This document shows, piece by piece, positions 31,311 through 39,456 of a stretch of 64,000 bases of DNA; within the stretch, counting starts at the first letter, position 1; every line of letters begins with the position of its first letter. The notes below the pieces were generated by a model. The model was not told the origin of the DNA, did no database searches, and saw only the letters and a program-made list of their open reading frames with translations. The stretch is from assembly GCA_002320815.1 (NCBI GenBank), contig DCLA01000039.1, positions 44,871 through 108,870 on the forward strand, written 5' to 3'. The DNA is from Myxococcales bacterium UBA1660 (GTDB lineage: Bacteria > Myxococcota_A > Polyangia > Polyangiales > Houyiibacteriaceae). Made by a program: the position numbers and the translations under genes.

Positions 31311-32381
31311 TCAGGCCGCGCGCTCGGCCTCGCTCTTCACTTCGTCGACCGTCGCCGGCGCGACGAAGCCGCGCTCGGCGAAGAAGCGCGCCATCTCCGC
31401 GGTGTCGCCAGCGGCGAGGAAGGGTACGCCCTGGGCCTCGATGCTCTCGCCGATCTCGCGGACCTCCGCGTCGCGGCGGTCCGGCGTGACGTCACGAACG
31501 GCGACGGCGGCGATGCGGCGCGGGTTCCGCTTCACGAGCTCGAGGTAGAGCTCGGGGTCGTGCTGGCCGCTGTCTCCGATGAGCACGAAGGGCAGGTCGC
31601 CGGTGCGCTCGAGGATGCGCTCGGCCTTCTCTAGCTTGTGGTCGTGGGCGCCGTTCGGGCTGAAGCCCTGGTGGTCGAGGCCCCAGTCGCGAAGGAGCAG
31701 CGGGCCCTCGGGCAACCGGTGCCGGTCGAAGGTCCGGTCGAGGTGCTCGTAGAGGTTCATGGGGCTGCTGGACACGTAGAACATCGGGTTGGAGCCCGAG
31801 CCGTCCCGGCCCGCGTGGAGGCCGCGGTAGAGCTCGTCGATGCCGGGAAAGGGCTCCTTGTCCGAGGCGGTGTCGTAGAAGTAGCTCTTCAGGAGGTTCA
31901 TCGAGCTGGCCACGCCGGTGTCGATGACGGTGTCGTCGATGTCCGAGAGGACGCCGAAGTCGTGTTCGGCGCCGACGACCAGCGCCCGGAGCGTCGCCGT
32001 GGTGTCGGGGTAGCGGGCGTCGGCGAGGCGGAGCTGCACGTCGTGCCAGCCGCCCTCGACGCGATCGGGCGCGGGCAGGGTCACGTCGAGGTAGCCCTCC
32101 TCGTCGGTGCGCGCCTGCCAGCGGCGGTCCCGCCAGTGGATCTCCACCGGCACCCCCGGGAGCTCCCGGGTGGCCCACCGGCGATAGGCCTTCTGCCAGC
32201 GGTTGCCCCCTTCACCGCGGTCTTCGAGGACGCGCGCGAGGATGCGCACGCCCTGCGGCACCCCGAAGCCCCGCATGGGCAGGATGCGCGGCGGCCGGGT
32301 GCGGCCGAGGGTGCGGCGCAGGCGTCGGCTGGCGCCATCCAGGGTGTCTTCGATGCGATCGAGGAAACGGAAGGTGTTCAT
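31311..32381 (-). CDS. App1-family phosphatidate phosphatase (DUF2183)
   Basis: A 356-residue protein with an N-terminal beta-rich domain (about 1-135) and a C-terminal HAD-like catalytic domain. The nucleophile motif is GVLSDIDDTVIDTG (DxDxT), followed by MFYVSSSPMNLYEHLDRTF, RDWGLDHQGFSPNGAHDHKLEKAERIL and LIGDSGQHDPELY. This is the DUF2183/App1 signature; yeast App1 dephosphorylates phosphatidic acid. A role in lipid metabolism is inferred for this homologue. The ATG at 32381 gives MNTFRFLDRIED. It is not closely coupled to its neighbours. Confidence 0.92.
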   Translation of the reverse strand: MNTFRFLDRIEDTLDGASRRLRRTLGRTRPPRILPMRGFGVPQGVRILARVLEDRGEGGNRWQKAYRRWATRELPGVPVEIHWRDRRWQARTDEEGYLDVTLPAPDRVEGGWHDVQLRLADARYPDTTATLRALVVGAEHDFGVLSDIDDTVIDTGVASSMNLLKSYFYDTASDKEPFPGIDELYRGLHAGRDGSGSNPMFYVSSSPMNLYEHLDRTFDRHRLPEGPLLLRDWGLDHQGFSPNGAHDHKLEKAERILERTGDLPFVLIGDSGQHDPELYLELVKRNPRRIAAVAVRDVTPDRRDAEVREIGESIEAQGVPFLAAGDTAEMARFFAERGFVAPATVDEVKSEAERAA

Positions 32382-32477
32382 GGCGCCCGGTAGTTGCAGG
32401 GCGCGTGCCGACTCTGGCGCCGGAGGGTCGGGGCCTCTTCGTGGCAGCGCGCCACGACGTCCACTTCATGCCACGCC

Positions 32478-33293
32478 TCAGGCCAGCATGGCGGCCAGGG
32501 CGTCACGCACGTCGACGTAGTCGGCTGCCGAGCACTCCACGAAGTCCTCGGCGTCGAACATGCCTCGGAGCACCCCGCGCCCGTCCTCGTGGGCGGTCAA
32601 TCCACGGAGGGCGCGTTTGAGCGCGACGACCTCCCGCGCGGACGCCCGAGGTCCAGCGACGATCACGTCCGAGGGGATCGGCGCGGAGGCGAGGAGCACC
32701 CGGTAGCGCTCCCCGTCCACCTCGAAGGTCTTTCCGTCGGGTCCGGTGGGTCGCGCGAAGGTCGCGCCCGCGTCCACGAAGCCTCGGCCGACGGCGCTGA
32801 CCACGCCGGCGTGGCTGCTCAAGAAGAGCTCCTCGGCGAAGGCCTCGCCGGGCGCGATCCCCGCGTCGTGCAGGGCGAGGCGCGGGAAGAGATGGCCCGA
32901 GCACGAGTCGCGGTCGACCCAGGCGACCCGGGCGCCCCGCAGGTCGCCGAGGGTCGTGCCGCTGTCGGCGCGAGTGAAGAGGATGCTGCGGTAGCTGGCG
33001 TCCGGACCGCGCCGGACCCCGCGCACGATGGTCAGCGGCCAGCGCGCCTGGGCGCGCACGAAGGTCGCCGGCGGCATCCAGGCGAAGGCCAGGCGGGCGA
33101 GGTCGTCGGTGAGCTCGCCGTAGGAGTCGTAGACCTGCACGCGGGCCGCCCGGCCGGTGGCGCCGGCGAGCAGCCAGCGGAACGCGCGCCGCGCGGCCTG
33201 GCGCGAGGGCCCCATGCCCGCTGGACCGAGTCCGAAGACGACCTCTCCCTCGACCTCGGTGCTGGCTTCCCCATCCCCCCCCGGGTGGTTCAC
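32478..33293 (-). CDS. PhnD-like periplasmic-binding-fold protein without signal peptide
   Basis: A 271-residue protein with the PhnD phosphate/phosphonate-binding fold (PF12974): VVFGLGPAGMGP near the start, LARLAFAWMPPATFV, SYRSILFTRADSGTTLGDLRGARVAWVDRDSCSGHLFPRLAL and FLSSHAGVVSAVGRGFVDAGATFA, then APIPSDVIVAGP. These are the signature strands of PhnD-type ABC substrate-binding proteins. It lacks a signal peptide or lipobox and no permease or ATPase gene is nearby, so a cytosolic ligand-sensing role is more likely than transport. The GTG at 33293 overlaps the UspA-like gene stop (GTGA), linking the two translationally. Confidence 0.8.
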   Translation of the reverse strand: MNHPGGDGEASTEVEGEVVFGLGPAGMGPSRQAARRAFRWLLAGATGRAARVQVYDSYGELTDDLARLAFAWMPPATFVRAQARWPLTIVRGVRRGPDASYRSILFTRADSGTTLGDLRGARVAWVDRDSCSGHLFPRLALHDAGIAPGEAFAEELFLSSHAGVVSAVGRGFVDAGATFARPTGPDGKTFEVDGERYRVLLASAPIPSDVIVAGPRASAREVVALKRALRGLTAHEDGRGVLRGMFDAEDFVECSAADYVDVRDALAAMLA

Positions 33294-34153
33294 GGCGTGG
33301 GCACCGGTGGGGATATGAACACCGGCACGGTCTCGGCGCCCCGGAGGATCCGTTCGGTCACCGAGCCCAGGAAGAAGCGGCGGAGCGCGTCCCGGGGCCG
33401 CTCACCGCTGTGGGCGGTGACCGCGATGCCCGCGCCGCGACCCCGGGCCTCCTCCAAGAGGACGGTCGCCGGCGTGCCGCTGGCGACGTGGAGCGTCACC
33501 GGTACCCCGAGGTTCTCCACGAGCCGCTGCAGCTCCTGCCGCGCGACCGCGTCCATCTCGGCGAGCAGAGTCTGCGCCGCGCTGCTCGAGTCATCGGGGA
33601 TCCGCGGGAGGATCCGCGTCGGGACCAGCGCGCTGCCGGTCGTCGCCGCCAGGGCGCCGACGTCGTGGAGGAGCTGCGCGACCGCGTGCCCGTGGGGGAT
33701 GCCCACGACCCAGGGGAGCGCCGAGAACTCGGGAGGCTCGCCGGTACCGGCGACCAGCACCGGGCAGGGCGAATGGACCGCGGCGTTCCGCGAGGTGCTC
33801 CCGAGGCCCGCGGCGTGCGGCCCGACGATCAGGAGCGTCGCGCGCCGTTCGGCGGCGTAGTCCACCAGCCGCTCCCAGGGGCGACCGTCCAAGACCACCC
33901 GCTCGCAATCCATCCCCAGCGAGGCGGCGAGGTGACCCAGCTCGGTCTCGTGGCGGGTCCGGCGGTCGTCGAGGCGCTCCACCATCGTGGCCGCTGCTTC
34001 CCGCACCGCCTCGGGGAAGGACTCCAGCCCCTCGTGCCCCGAACCATCGACGTGCACCAGCACGAGGTCTTGGCCACTGGCTCGCGCGAGGGCGGCCGCC
34101 CAACGCGCCGCCGTCTCCCCGCTGGAGCCGAGATCCGTTCCGCAGACGATCAT
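33290..34153 (-). CDS. Tandem universal stress protein (UspA family)
   Basis: A 287-residue protein with two UspA domains. The first begins MIVCGTDLGSSGETAARWAAALA and includes a nucleotide-site-like GPHAAGLGSTSRNAAVHSPCPVLVAG. The second is in the C-terminal half and ends AVTAHSGERPRDALRRFFLGSVTERILRGAETVPVFISP (the G-2x-G-9x-G-S/T pattern). ATP binding is likely for at least the C-terminal domain. The ATG at 34153 was chosen because upstream codons look non-coding. Its stop overlaps the start of the PhnD-like gene by four bases, so the pair forms an operon. Function in stress tolerance is by family only. Confidence 0.88.
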   Translation of the reverse strand: MIVCGTDLGSSGETAARWAAALARASGQDLVLVHVDGSGHEGLESFPEAVREAAATMVERLDDRRTRHETELGHLAASLGMDCERVVLDGRPWERLVDYAAERRATLLIVGPHAAGLGSTSRNAAVHSPCPVLVAGTGEPPEFSALPWVVGIPHGHAVAQLLHDVGALAATTGSALVPTRILPRIPDDSSSAAQTLLAEMDAVARQELQRLVENLGVPVTLHVASGTPATVLLEEARGRGAGIAVTAHSGERPRDALRRFFLGSVTERILRGAETVPVFISPPVPTP

Positions 34154-34222
34154 GGCGCGGAGGGTAGCAAAAGCCGGCGCCTCCCGGGGCGCGGACGGCA
34201 GCGCCATGGCATCCTGCGGCCG

Positions 34223-34858
34223 ATGACGACGGGGGCCCTACTCCTCGCGCTCCTGGAGAAGGTAGACGCGAAGCGGCTCGAGGTGATGCTCGACTCGCGC
34301 GTCCTCCTGCATCTGGTGGATTCCCGCGAAGACTCCGCGGCGCTGGTGGCGCTCCTCGAGCGAGCGGGCGCCGGCGCCGTGGTCCTGCGCATGCTCGAGG
34401 ACGAGAGCGCCGACGCGCTCTGGGACCGGATTCCGGGCGAGCTCCGGGAGTTCGCCGAGGAGCGCATCGCTACGCGCGCGGAGGACGACCGGAAGCGGGA
34501 CCTCGTGCGCTCGTGGCCCCTCTGGGTCGGCGCGGTCGGCGCCATCGCGCCGACGATGTTCGCGCTGGGCTGCTTCCCCGAGCTCGGCCGGGGCTTCACC
34601 GTGGGCGGCCTGGTCTTCGCGGTGGCCGTCTGCGGGACCACCGGCGCCGTCGCGGGGGAGCGGGACCGGCTCGCCGCCGGCGCGGCCTGGGCCGTGGGCG
34701 GCGCGACGGCGGTGGTCACCGGCTCGCTCCTCGAGCCCTGGCTGGGCGTCGTGCCCAAGCTCGGCACCGTCGCCGCCGTGCTCCCGGCGTTGCTCATCGG
34801 GGTCCTGGTCTACTGGCTCCTGCACCGCTTCCGGACCCGGGAGCCAGCGAGCTTCTGA
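34223..34858 (+). CDS. Unknown membrane protein
   Basis: A 211-residue protein. The first 90 residues are soluble and helical, rich in Leu/Glu/Arg (RVLLHLVDSREDSAALVALLERAG). The rest holds about four membrane segments (PLWVGAVGAIAPTMFALGCF; GGLVFAVAVCGTTGAVAG; AAWAVGGATAVVTGSLL; AVLPALLIGVLVYWLL) and a charged tail. I recognise no family. It is divergent from the UspA-like gene with 69 bp between starts and converges on the M23 lipoprotein gene with 4 bp between stops. Confidence 0.68.
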   Translation: MTTGALLLALLEKVDAKRLEVMLDSRVLLHLVDSREDSAALVALLERAGAGAVVLRMLEDESADALWDRIPGELREFAEERIATRAEDDRKRDLVRSWPLWVGAVGAIAPTMFALGCFPELGRGFTVGGLVFAVAVCGTTGAVAGERDRLAAGAAWAVGGATAVVTGSLLEPWLGVVPKLGTVAAVLPALLIGVLVYWLLHRFRTREPASF

Positions 34859-34862
34859 GAGG

Positions 34863-35821
34863 TCAGGGGCAGTTGCCCGAGGTGACCTCGCCGTTCCCCG
34901 GGTTGCCGATGTCCTGGTAGCGGTAGCTCACCGTCTGGCAGAAGTGGTTCGTCGAGTGCCCGTCGCAGACGCCGACGTGCAGATGCGGTCCGGTGGACCA
35001 ACCGGAGGTTCCCGAGCGACCGATCTCTTGCCCCTGGGCGACGCTGTCGCCCACCCGGACCGAGGCGGAGTTCAGGTGCTTGTAGAGCTGGTCTGCCCGT
35101 TGGGGTGATGGATGAGGATGCGGTTCGACGCATCGGCGCACTCGGAGCCACCGCCGTCGTAGCAGCGCTCCCCGGGCTCGGTGTTCATCCACACCACCGC
35201 CACCGTGCCGGCGCGCATCGCGCGGATGGACGTGCCGAGGCCGCAGCCGAAGTCCCAGGCGTAGCGCGACGTCCCGCCATGGCTGGTGCCGCCCCCGGGC
35301 CCCTGGGTGATCAGCTGACTCGTCCCGCAGCGGAAGGGCATGTAGTAACCCACCGGCGTGGTGGTGAGGTCGTCCTCGGTGCAGGCCACGAAGTCCCAGT
35401 GGACGAAGCCGTCTCCGGCGGGCGACTCGATCTCGTACCAGCGGTCTTCGCCGGCGACGGTCTCGCCGCGGACCCGATCGACCGCGGCGACCACGTAGCC
35501 GCGGGAAAGGGTCCCCACCGGGCTCATCGAGGTCGAGGGCGTCGGCCGGATGTTGAGCACCAGGCTCGCGTCGACGGTCACCTTCAGCCGCGCGCAGAAG
35601 GCCGGGCCGGCGTCCATCGGCACGAAGGCGTCGACTTCGGGAACCCCGGCGTCGAGGTCCGGCTCCCCGCCGTCCACCTCGTCCCCCGCATCCATCGCCG
35701 ACGCATCGACGCCGGGCGTCGCGCCATCGAGCCCGCCGCCCGCGTCGCGACGCCCGCTCTCGAGCGGCTCGTCACCACACGCCGCCAGCCCGAGCACCGC
35801 CACGAAAAACCACCGGCCCAT
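34863..35821 (-). pseudogene. SH3/M23 (LytM-like) lipoprotein gene with a -1 frameshift
   Basis: The gene starts at ATG 35821 with a lipoprotein signal (MGRWFFVAVLGLAACGDE), then an Asp/Ala-rich linker, a bacterial SH3-like domain (LVLNIRPTPSTSMSPVG to WYEIESPAGDGFVHW) and the first half of an M23 peptidase domain (RYAWDFGCGLGTSIRAMRAGTVAVV). At HHPNG (about 35096) the frame shifts; the other frame continues ADQLYKHLNSASVRVGDSVAQGQEIG, GTSGWSTGPHLHVGVCDG to the stop at 34863. HLHVG is the zinc-site histidine pair. Adding one G to the GGG after AAC restores a full protein of about 319 residues. The length (959 bases) is one short of a multiple of three. Homopolymer sequencing error or recent inactivation. 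Confidence 0.85.
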
Positions 35822-35831
35822 CGCCCCATGA

Positions 35832-35980
35832 TGCCCTGGAAGCCGGGGGACTGCCCTGGAAGCCGGGGGACAGGTACACCCGGACTGCCCTGGAAGCCGG
35901 GGGACAGGTACACCCTGATTTCGCCCCGTCGAAATAGGGCGATCCCGATCCAACCCGACCAAGATCGATCCGTCCCCATC
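35832..35980 (+). repeat. Dispersed 80-90 bp element, copy 1, with two extra partial units
   Basis: A full element runs 35886-35980, and its first 19 bases (tgccctggaagccggggga) also occur at 35832 and 35852. The core pieces are gggggacaggtacaccctg, TCGCCC...GGGCGA (a conserved stem), tccaacccgaccaagatc and cgtcccc. Related copies lie at 37515-37595 (minus) and 46151-46241 (plus). Confidence 0.85.
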
Positions 35981-36023
35981 TAGTGCCCCCCCTTCGAGGA
36001 CGCCGCGAGGACGGACTGGCGCG

Positions 36024-36530
36024 CTACTCGCGGACCCAGGCGCGCACGGCCTCGGACTCCTGCACCCAGGCGTCGCCGGTGCGGACCGAGAGGAAGCGCT
36101 CGTAGAGCCCGCCGATCATCGCCTCGAGATCCTCCACGAGCTGCATGCGCTCGTAGAACTTCTCGTCGGTGTCCTCGGTGATCTGCGCCGGCACCTTCAC
36201 GCCACCGATCCCCAGGGTCTCGGCGTCGAAGAGGAAGCTCCAGCTCTGGGTGCCCCGGCTGATGCGCATCTTCGCCTTGGTCGGGAGCTTGCCCTGTCGA
36301 AGCGCCTCCTTGGCTTCGGGCGTCGCGCTCGGCGCGCCGGCCTTGAGCTTGCTCTCCGCCTTCTCCATGCCGCCGGCGACCAGCGTGAGCTGCTCCTCGA
36401 GCCAGAGCTCGCAGGCTTCGCCGTTGGGCAGGGGCAGCAAGCCCTCGAGGCGCTCGCTCTCGTACCAGAGCCACACCAGGAACTCGCGGCCGAGGAAGCG
36501 CGAGCGTTCGATCTTGTCGACGAGGTCCAT
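36024..36530 (-). CDS. RdgC-associated conserved protein
   Basis: A 168-residue acidic protein (MDLVDKIERSRFLGREFLVWLWYESERLEGLLPLP) of a family usually found directly downstream of RdgC-like genes. It has no membrane segment and no known catalytic motif; KLPTKAKMRISRGTQSWSFLFDAETLGIGGVKVP is the best conserved-looking stretch. It starts one base after the stop of the RdgC-like gene, so the two are translationally linked and probably act together. Function unknown; a DNA-recombination context is inferred only from the neighbour. Confidence 0.75.
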   Translation of the reverse strand: MDLVDKIERSRFLGREFLVWLWYESERLEGLLPLPNGEACELWLEEQLTLVAGGMEKAESKLKAGAPSATPEAKEALRQGKLPTKAKMRISRGTQSWSFLFDAETLGIGGVKVPAQITEDTDEKFYERMQLVEDLEAMIGGLYERFLSVRTGDAWVQESEAVRAWVRE

Positions 36531-36531
36531 C

Positions 36532-37155
36532 TCAGACTCCTTCCGCGTGGAACGCGGTGGGCTCGAGGGTCGGCAGGACGTCGAGGGTCGCCTCGTCGAC
36601 ACCGCGCAGCTCCGCGGCCACGTAGGCGCCGTCGGCCACCAGGTCGAGGTCGAAGGTCTTCTCGAAGAGGTCCATCATCAGCTCGTGCTGCTTGGGGCTC
36701 TGTTGGAAGAAGCGCACCACGCCCTCGTCGAGGCTCCAGCTCAGGTCGACCACCTTCATCGCCGGCACCAGCTTGCGCCGGAGGGCCGAGGTCACGACGG
36801 CCTCGAGGTCCTTCTTCTGCGCGCGGCTGAGCTTCTCGAGCCCCTGCGAGGCGAGGTACTGGCGCTCGGCGTCGCGGAAGCTCGCCTTGAAGAGCGCGCT
36901 GGGGATCCGCCAGGTGTCCACCCGGTAGCCGAGGTTCAGGTAGCCGTTGAAGAAGACCTTCTCCGGAGTCAGGTCGACGTCGAAGGGATGCTCGATGGAG
37001 CACCACCCGTCACGGAAGTCGACCTCCTCGCCGGGGTCCAGGTCGCGGAACGCGCGATGCTGGATCGCTTCGACGAAGCGGGTCTTGAAGTCCGCCGGCA
37101 GCTCGCCACGGACGTGAAAACGGGTGTAGGTGATCGATCCTCGAAACGCGCCCAA
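36532..37155 (-). CDS. RdgC-like recombination-associated protein
   Basis: A 207-residue protein resembling a compact form of RdgC, a ring-shaped DNA-binding protein that modulates RecA. Features: GAFRGSITYTRFHVRGELPADFKTRFVEAIQHRAF, then GWCSIEHPFDVDLTPEKVFFNGYLNLGYRVDTWRIPSALFK, and a C-terminal part ending in HELMMDLFEKTFDLDLV. E. coli RdgC is about 300 residues, so this is shorter and the function is by family. The TTG at 37155 has GGAGGAGG five bases upstream and gives the family N-terminus MGAFRGS; an ATG 17 codons upstream is possible. Its stop is one base from the next start. Confidence 0.72.
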   Translation of the reverse strand: MGAFRGSITYTRFHVRGELPADFKTRFVEAIQHRAFRDLDPGEEVDFRDGWCSIEHPFDVDLTPEKVFFNGYLNLGYRVDTWRIPSALFKASFRDAERQYLASQGLEKLSRAQKKDLEAVVTSALRRKLVPAMKVVDLSWSLDEGVVRFFQQSPKQHELMMDLFEKTFDLDLVADGAYVAAELRGVDEATLDVLPTLEPTAFHAEGV

Positions 37156-37246
37156 GACAGCCTCCTCCAGGGCGCGCCGGGATACCACCGGCCGGGATCG
37201 GGTCAAGGGATCGTCTACGATCCCCCCGCGCGGAGAGCCCGAGCGC

Positions 37247-37501
37247 TCAGAACCAGCGGCGTCGCATATGGCCGAGGAACTGGCGGTCGAGGGAGAACCC
37301 CGCCGCGGACCCCAGGACGGCGTCGATGCCGCAGCGAGGGCACATCGCCGTCTCCCCTCGGTCGACCCACGTGTCGATGGCGGTGGGCGGGAAGGTCGCC
37401 AGGCAATGGAAGCAACCGCATAGCGCGCTGGCGAGGATCTCGGCGCGGTGGTCGATCGAGTGACTGTGCGCTCGAACGACTTCGGGCTCGGCGGAGGTCA
37501 T
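37247..37501 (-). CDS. Small zinc-ribbon cytoplasmic protein
   Basis: An 84-residue protein, MTSAEPEVVRAHSHSIDHRAEILASALCGCFHCLATFPPTAIDTW then MCPRCGIDAVLGSAAGF and FLGHMRRRWF. Cys-x-x-Cys in CFHC (with another Cys before it) and CPRC form a probable zinc ribbon. It matches a widespread family of small uncharacterised bacterial 'cytoplasmic proteins' with this spacing, including the final R-W-F. The ATG start is the first in frame. It stands alone between the RdgC-like pair and repeat copy 2. Confidence 0.85.
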   Translation of the reverse strand: MTSAEPEVVRAHSHSIDHRAEILASALCGCFHCLATFPPTAIDTWVDRGETAMCPRCGIDAVLGSAAGFSLDRQFLGHMRRRWF

Positions 37502-37514
37502 CGGAGGGGCCTCG

Positions 37515-37595
37515 GACGGGGACGGAAGAGTCTTGGTCGGGTTGGACCGGAATCGCCCGAAAAAGTCGGGGCGAAAAGAGGGTGTACCTGTCCCC
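37515..37595 (-). repeat. Dispersed 80-90 bp element, copy 2
   Basis: On the minus strand: ggggacaggtacaccctc, then TCGCCCcgactttttcGGGCGA, ccggtccaacccgaccaag and tccgtccccgtc. It keeps the stem of copies 1 and 3 while the loop differs. It touches the stop codon of the methyltransferase gene, so it forms the 3' end of the PKS operon transcript. Confidence 0.85.
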
Positions 37596-38491
37596 TACTT
37601 CTTGGTGGCGATGAAGAGGGTCTCGCGGGTGGGGAGGAGGCGCTCTTCGTGGGGGATGGGCACCAGGTCGGCGGCGCGCATGGCGCGGTGGACGTGGGGG
37701 CGGCTGGGGTAGATGGGGGTGGCCGTGGTGGTGCCGCCGCGATCGCGCAGCGCGCGGCGGCCGGTGAGCTGGTAGGCGAGCGTGTTGGCCAGGGCGACCA
37801 CGTCGTACTTCAGCGTGCCCAGGCGGCGCGCGTGGACGAAGCGTTCGACCGATTCCGCGGCGAAGGGGATCAGGGTGTTGCCGATGACGAGCAGGCGCCC
37901 GCCGGGGCGGAGGACCCGGCCCATCTCCGCGATCGCGCGATCGACGTCCATGTACTGGTGGGCCGAGTAGCAGAGCGCGATGTCGAAGGCGCCAGCCGCG
38001 AAGGGCAGCGCGGAGCCCCAGCCGGCCACGGTCTCGGGGGCCGCCAACCCGACCATCCGCGCCAGGATGGGGGCCATCTGCCTATACACGGGCATCGGCT
38101 CCACGCCGACCACGCGCGCGGGCGGTGGCTCTGCGGTAGCCAAGGTGAGCAGATTGCACCCGCCGCCGCAGCCGACCTCGAGGACCGCCCGGCCCGCGAA
38201 GCTCGGAGGACGCAACGCGGGCGAGGTGTCCTGGCTGTGGAGCTTGCGGTCGCGGCGCTCCCAGAAGACGAGCTCGCGGAGCGGGTCCTTGACCAGATTG
38301 CCCAGGTCGCTGAAGCCATCGCCATCGAGCCAGCCGAGGGCACGGGCGACGGCCTCGCTCTCCCGGTCCCGGCTCGGCTCGTGGACGGCGCGCGCGAACA
38401 TGAAGCGCGCGAGCGCGTCGCCGCCGGGGCCGAGGAGGTGCTCCTCGGCGGCGGCGAGCTGCTGCGGGGTCAACGCGGGGAGCGCGTCCAC
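37595..38491 (-). CDS. Class I SAM-dependent methyltransferase of the PKS operon
   Basis: A 298-residue protein. The first 90 residues are helical; the methyltransferase domain follows with motif I VLEVGCGGGCNLLTLA, VVGVEPMP, FDIALCYSAHQYMDVDRAIAEMGRVLRPGGRLLVIG and a C-terminal cap. This is the Methyltransf_11 type, using SAM on a small molecule or lipid-like substrate. The GTG at 38491 lies two bases downstream of the glycosyltransferase stop, so it is the third gene of the PKS-GT-methyltransferase operon. Its likely job is methylation of the polyketide or its sugar (inferred). The stop codon is inside repeat copy 2. Confidence 0.9.
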   Translation of the reverse strand: MDALPALTPQQLAAAEEHLLGPGGDALARFMFARAVHEPSRDRESEAVARALGWLDGDGFSDLGNLVKDPLRELVFWERRDRKLHSQDTSPALRPPSFAGRAVLEVGCGGGCNLLTLATAEPPPARVVGVEPMPVYRQMAPILARMVGLAAPETVAGWGSALPFAAGAFDIALCYSAHQYMDVDRAIAEMGRVLRPGGRLLVIGNTLIPFAAESVERFVHARRLGTLKYDVVALANTLAYQLTGRRALRDRGGTTTATPIYPSRPHVHRAMRAADLVPIPHEERLLPTRETLFIATKK

Positions 38492-38493
38492 GG

Positions 38494-39456
38494 TCAGCGC
38501 GGCAGCACGCCCCGCGCGGCCCGCCGCAGCGAGTGACCGAGGAGACCGGCCAGGAAGCGGGGCGGATCCTCCTCGGGCTTGCTCTGGAGGCGGCGCCGGA
38601 GCTGCCACACCGCGGTACCCACCAGGCGCGCCGAGGTGGCCGCCGCCAGGTAGGCCCGGCCGTGGTTCTTGGCGAAGTAGTGGCTGCGCGAGTCGAACCA
38701 ATAGTCCGGGACCCGCGACCAGGTCTTCATCCCGGTGGAGGCGCTCCCCACGTGGGCGACCTCGCTCTCCCAGACGTAGACGGTCTCGAAGCCGGCCTCG
38801 GCCGCGCGATGGCAGAGGTCGGTCTCCTCGAAGTAGAGGAAGAAGGACTCGTCGAAGAGCCCCACCTTCTCCAGGACCTCCCGGCGGAACATCATGCTGG
38901 CGCCGGCGAGCCAATCGACCTTCTGGGTCCGCTCGGGGATGCCCATCGGGACCACGTAGTCCTCGAGCGCCTTGCTCACCACGCCGAGGCGGAGCGCGCC
39001 CTCGAGCTCCGATTGGATCGAGGGGAAGCGGAACGCGGTGCAGTGGGGCTCGCCGTCGGTGCCGTAGATGGAGCTCCCCACGATGCCGACGCGCGGATGG
39101 GCCTGGAGATGGTCCACGAGGAAGCGCAGGGCCCGCTCCTGCGGGAAGGCGTCGGAGTTCAGGATGTAGAGGAAGTCCGCGCCGCGCTCCAGGCCACGCC
39201 GGAGCCCCACGTTGTTGCCGGCGCCGAAGCCGCCGTTGTGCCCCGACTGCAGGACCTCGATGCGGTCGTCGCCGCGCTCGGCGACGGCCTGGCGCAGCGC
39301 CTCCTCGCTGCCGTCCTGGGAGTCGTTGTCGACCACCGAGACGGTCCAGGGGCACGCGGTGGCCTCCAGGGAGAGCACCAACGCCTCGAGGGCGTCGAGG
39401 GTCATCGGCGCGGTGCGCCAGTTGAGCAGGACGGCGTGGATCGTGGGAGCGCTCAT
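38494..39456 (-). CDS. Family 2 glycosyltransferase (rhamnosyltransferase-like) of the PKS operon
   Basis: A 320-residue GT2: HAVLLNWRTAPMTLDALEAL, TVSVVDNDSQDGSEEAL, NGGFGAGNNVGLRRGLERGADFLYILNSDAF (the DxD-equivalent NSD), DWLAGASMMFRREVLEKVGLFDESFFLYFEETDLCHRAAEAG. These are signatures of WbbL/RfbF-like rhamnosyltransferases. No membrane helix. The ATG at 39456 overlaps the PKS stop (ATGA). It probably adds a deoxysugar to the polyketide, or to a lipid that the PKS product joins; the acceptor is inferred from operon context only. Confidence 0.92.
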   Translation of the reverse strand: MSAPTIHAVLLNWRTAPMTLDALEALVLSLEATACPWTVSVVDNDSQDGSEEALRQAVAERGDDRIEVLQSGHNGGFGAGNNVGLRRGLERGADFLYILNSDAFPQERALRFLVDHLQAHPRVGIVGSSIYGTDGEPHCTAFRFPSIQSELEGALRLGVVSKALEDYVVPMGIPERTQKVDWLAGASMMFRREVLEKVGLFDESFFLYFEETDLCHRAAEAGFETVYVWESEVAHVGSASTGMKTWSRVPDYWFDSRSHYFAKNHGRAYLAAATSARLVGTAVWQLRRRLQSKPEEDPPRFLAGLLGHSLRRAARGVLPR

